From Pseudomonadota bacterium (GTDB lineage: Bacteria > Pseudomonadota > Alphaproteobacteria > Rhizobiales > Rhizobiaceae), in NCBI GenBank assembly GCA_023387775.1, contig JAEWHN010000268.1, forward strand, positions 1-6,413: a stretch of 6,413 bases of DNA, written 5' to 3'. Below are positions 4,500 to 6,413 of the stretch, piece after piece. The position numbers were made by a program, and so were the translations under genes. The notes under the pieces were generated by a model. The model did no database searches. It was not told where the DNA came from and was given only the letters and a program-made list of their open reading frames with translations. Numbering within the stretch: the first letter of the stretch is position 1; the number at the start of each line of letters is the position of its first letter.

Positions 4500-6061
4500 C
4501 CGACCTCCTTCGCCGCTAGAAAGCCCGAGCCGCCGGAAAGACCCGGGCCTGGATGAGTGGAGGCACCAATATGATAGAGCCCCTTGATCGCCGTGCGATG
4601 GTTGACCGAGTCAAGAAACGGCCGCCAGAGAAAGAACTGGTCGATCGTGCATGCTCCGCCATAAGGATCGCCGCCGACCAGGTTGACATTAATGGCTTCC
4701 AAATCGGCTGGCGAATAGGCGCGCCGCTTCAGGACGATCTCGGCGAAGCCATCAATATGACGCGCAAGAATCTCCTCGATGCGATCGGCGAAAGCTTCGC
4801 GCGTCGCCTCGTCCCATCCCCCCATCGTCGCGATCCTGCTGGCCGTGTCGCCCTTTATTAGTCGCGGCGCGTCGGGCACCTGTATCCACAGGATCGCCTT
4901 GCCTTCTGGGCAGCGTGACGGATCGAGTGCAGCGGGTTGACCGACGCACAGGGTCGGAATCTCCGGCAGCATACCCCGTATCGCTTCGTTGTGCGATCTC
5001 GACACCGCGTCGATGCCGTCGGTGAGGTGGATCAGCGCCACTTTCTCGAGGCCCGGCGTCTTCCACTGCGGCGGTCGGTCGAGGGCATAGTGAAGCTGAA
5101 AATTGCCGCGACCGTGGCGGAATTTCTGCAACGATTCCTTGGCCGCCGCCGGTGCGTCGCCGCCGAGCAGGCGACCGTAGAGCTGTGCCGGCGCGACCGA
5201 GGCGATCACTGACTTGCGCGCCTCGATCTCCTCGCCGTCGGCAAGCCTCACGCCCACGGCGCGACCATCGCGCACGATGATCCGCTCGACCGCGACGCCG
5301 GTTCTTGCCTCGCCACCCCGCTCCTCGATCAGCCCGCGAAATGCCTGCGCCGCTCGGCCCGCGCCGCCCTTGGCCACAGGCGCGCCCGCCGCCTCCAGCG
5401 CAAACGCAACCACCTTGCCCATCTGCGCCGAATAGGCGTCCTCGGGCGAGAGGCCACAATGCAGCGCCCACGGTGCATGCAGCGCCCGGACTTGTGGCGA
5501 GGCATAGTTGCTTTCAAGCCAGCCGCGTGCAGGCTGGAGCGCTTCGCCCAGATAGGCGGCAAGCCCGCGCAGACCACGCCGCCACGCCTCTCGCGTCAGC
5601 AGCCTTGCCGTCGTAAAACTCCACAACGGACCTCCGAGCAGGCCGAAAAGCAGCGGGGCGCTTGCCTCGATCGATCGGACATCGGACGCGTGGCGATCGC
5701 CATCACCTACCCCCATAGCATTGAAGGCAGACACATTCGCGCCCCGATCGGTCGTCAGCACGACGCTTGATCCATCTGGCCGTACGACGGCGGTCGGATG
5801 CGGCGTGTGGCAGAATTCCAGTCCGTGACGGACCAGATCCTGGCCCAGCTCTGCGAATGCCGGCCCCGTGACGAACAGTACGAAGGTGGCAGCCATCACG
5901 TCATGGGTGAAGCCCGGCAGCGTCGCTTCCGTGCTCAGCATGCAGCCGCCGACGTGCTCGGCCCGCTCAAGGAGCAGGACCCTACTGCTCTGCTTCGATA
6001 GCATGGCGGCCGCAACGAGACCGTTGATGCCGCCACCAATGACGACGTGATCGTAGGCCAT
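4496..6061 (-). CDS. FAD-dependent oxidoreductase, phytoene-desaturase/PYROXD2-like
   Basis: 521 residues, intact. The N-terminal dinucleotide-binding fold is clear: VVIGGGINGLVAAAMLSK with the glycine motif at 9-14, ending in Glu32 (LLLERAEHVGG), which would hold the FAD ribose. The C-terminal FAD motif is GLYHIGASTHPGPGLSGGSG at residues 494-513, with DPYGGACTIDQFFLWRP before it. This layout is that of CrtI-type desaturases and the PYROXD2 group: cytosolic or membrane-peripheral FAD enzymes that oxidise C-C or C-N bonds in hydrophobic or aromatic substrates. The substrate cannot be deduced. There is no signal peptide or clear membrane segment. The ATG follows the cyclase stop by 4 bases, with AAGGA about 8 bases upstream inside the cyclase end. 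The stop overlaps the start of marR. A role in carotenoid synthesis is less likely, since no carotenoid gene is adjacent. Confidence 0.9.
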   Translation of the reverse strand: MAYDHVVIGGGINGLVAAAMLSKQSSRVLLLERAEHVGGCMLSTEATLPGFTHDVMAATFVLFVTGPAFAELGQDLVRHGLEFCHTPHPTAVVRPDGSSVVLTTDRGANVSAFNAMGVGDGDRHASDVRSIEASAPLLFGLLGGPLWSFTTARLLTREAWRRGLRGLAAYLGEALQPARGWLESNYASPQVRALHAPWALHCGLSPEDAYSAQMGKVVAFALEAAGAPVAKGGAGRAAQAFRGLIEERGGEARTGVAVERIIVRDGRAVGVRLADGEEIEARKSVIASVAPAQLYGRLLGGDAPAAAKESLQKFRHGRGNFQLHYALDRPPQWKTPGLEKVALIHLTDGIDAVSRSHNEAIRGMLPEIPTLCVGQPAALDPSRCPEGKAILWIQVPDAPRLIKGDTASRIATMGGWDEATREAFADRIEEILARHIDGFAEIVLKRRAYSPADLEAINVNLVGGDPYGGACTIDQFFLWRPFLDSVNHRTAIKGLYHIGASTHPGPGLSGGSGFLAAKEVG

Positions 6062-6065
6062 GGCC

Positions 6066-6413
6066 TCAGTCCTTCGGCACGAGCGCCAGCGCGCGCTCCG
6101 GGCTTCCGGTACCCTTTACGATCTTGAGCGGTGCTGCGACGAGGACCTCACCCTTCGGCGGCAGCTTGTCGAGATTGACCAAGCTCGCGTGTGACGCAGG
6201 TTGTGCGCCGGTAATGCCGGATTGAAGCCGCCGTACTGACCAGCATCGGTGCCGATGCACTGCGTTCCCCAGCCGATCGCGCCGCGATCCAGGATGTATT
6301 CGATAAAGTCGACGGAGGGGCCTGGCGAATGCGGGCCAGTTTCGTCGGCGTTGAGATAGAGCTCTTCCGAATGGTTGTGCTTGTCCCGATCGGTGCATCA
6401 CGACCCACTCACC
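6066..6413 (-). pseudogene. Cyclase-family protein, C-terminal part (kynurenine-formamidase-like), double frameshift
   Basis: Cut by the right edge of the window. The frame that ends at TGA 6066-6068 is open to the edge, but only its two ends make sense: GEWVVMH at the start and ASLVNLDKLPPKGEVLVAAP, then LKIVKGTGSPERAL, at the end. Between about 6391 and 6194 the cyclase sequence lies in another frame: HNHSEELYLNADETGPHSPG, then PSVDFIEYILDRGAIGWG, then TDAGQYGGFNPALPAHNL. This is typical of metal-dependent cyclases that hydrolyse formyl-kynurenine or related amides. The missing His/Glu metal ligands (GPHSPG and the nearby Glu) fall in the out-of-frame part. The indels are opposite in sign and near CG and CA/AC repeats. 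It is probably the first gene of the operon with the oxidoreductase. It may be a pseudogene or contain sequencing errors. Confidence 0.65.

Noticed and set aside
4752..5471. 239-codon minus-strand ORF inside the oxidoreductase gene
   Set aside because: It is a GC-rich shadow in another frame, rich in Arg/Gly/Ala, with no start signal; the oxidoreductase frame is clearly the real one.
1..6413. CRISPR array
   Set aside because: No regularly spaced direct repeats are present; the repeats seen are inverted and unique.

Overview
The window looks like a GC-rich alphaproteobacterial chromosome, most probably a sphingomonad. This is an inference from base composition, codon use and the family types present, not a database match. 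The two flanks are ordinary GC-rich sequence. The middle (about 1020-4010) is a decayed mobile-element tract with more mixed composition and many broken genes.

Left part (1-1036). An unrecognised small ORF on the + strand (1-345) is followed by a minus-strand gene remnant (397-1036). The remnant has lost its 5' end and carries a frameshift at a (CG)5 tract. Its helical, Trp/Arg-rich C-terminus resembles the HEAT-like tail of large STAND/NACHT-type NTPases, but this is only a suggestion.

Middle part (1037-4013). First comes a roughly 230-base gene-free stretch packed with perfect inverted repeats: four hairpins, two of them nested, followed by an imperfect fifth. Next are the remains of a small replication/excision module: an AlpA/excisionase-type HTH gene without a normal start (1428-1634), overlapping the start of a gene for a DUF927-type NTPase (1627-3436). 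The DUF927 gene is broken by one frameshift near 1850 and by one in-frame TAA at 2846. Without these two changes it would encode one protein of about 600 residues. A 14-bp perfect palindrome (3491-3522) follows the gene. Beyond it lies the N-terminal scrap of a tyrosine recombinase (about 3794-3925), with two further frameshifts. An HTH gene, a replication-type ATPase and an integrase together suggest the relic of an integrative mobile element or phage satellite.

Right part (4014-6413, all minus strand). This is a compact operon read right to left: a cyclase-family (kynurenine-formamidase-like) gene cut by the window edge, then a 521-residue FAD-dependent oxidoreductase of the phytoene-desaturase/PYROXD2 type, then a MarR-family regulator. 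The genes are 4 bases apart or overlap by ATGA, so they are probably co-transcribed and translationally coupled. The MarR protein may sense the substrate or product of the pathway. The oxidoreductase and marR genes look intact. The cyclase end carries two opposite frameshifts that restore the frame but scramble about 65 residues between them.

The repeated small indels, often at dinucleotide runs, mean either real decay or sequence errors. Resequencing would separate the two.
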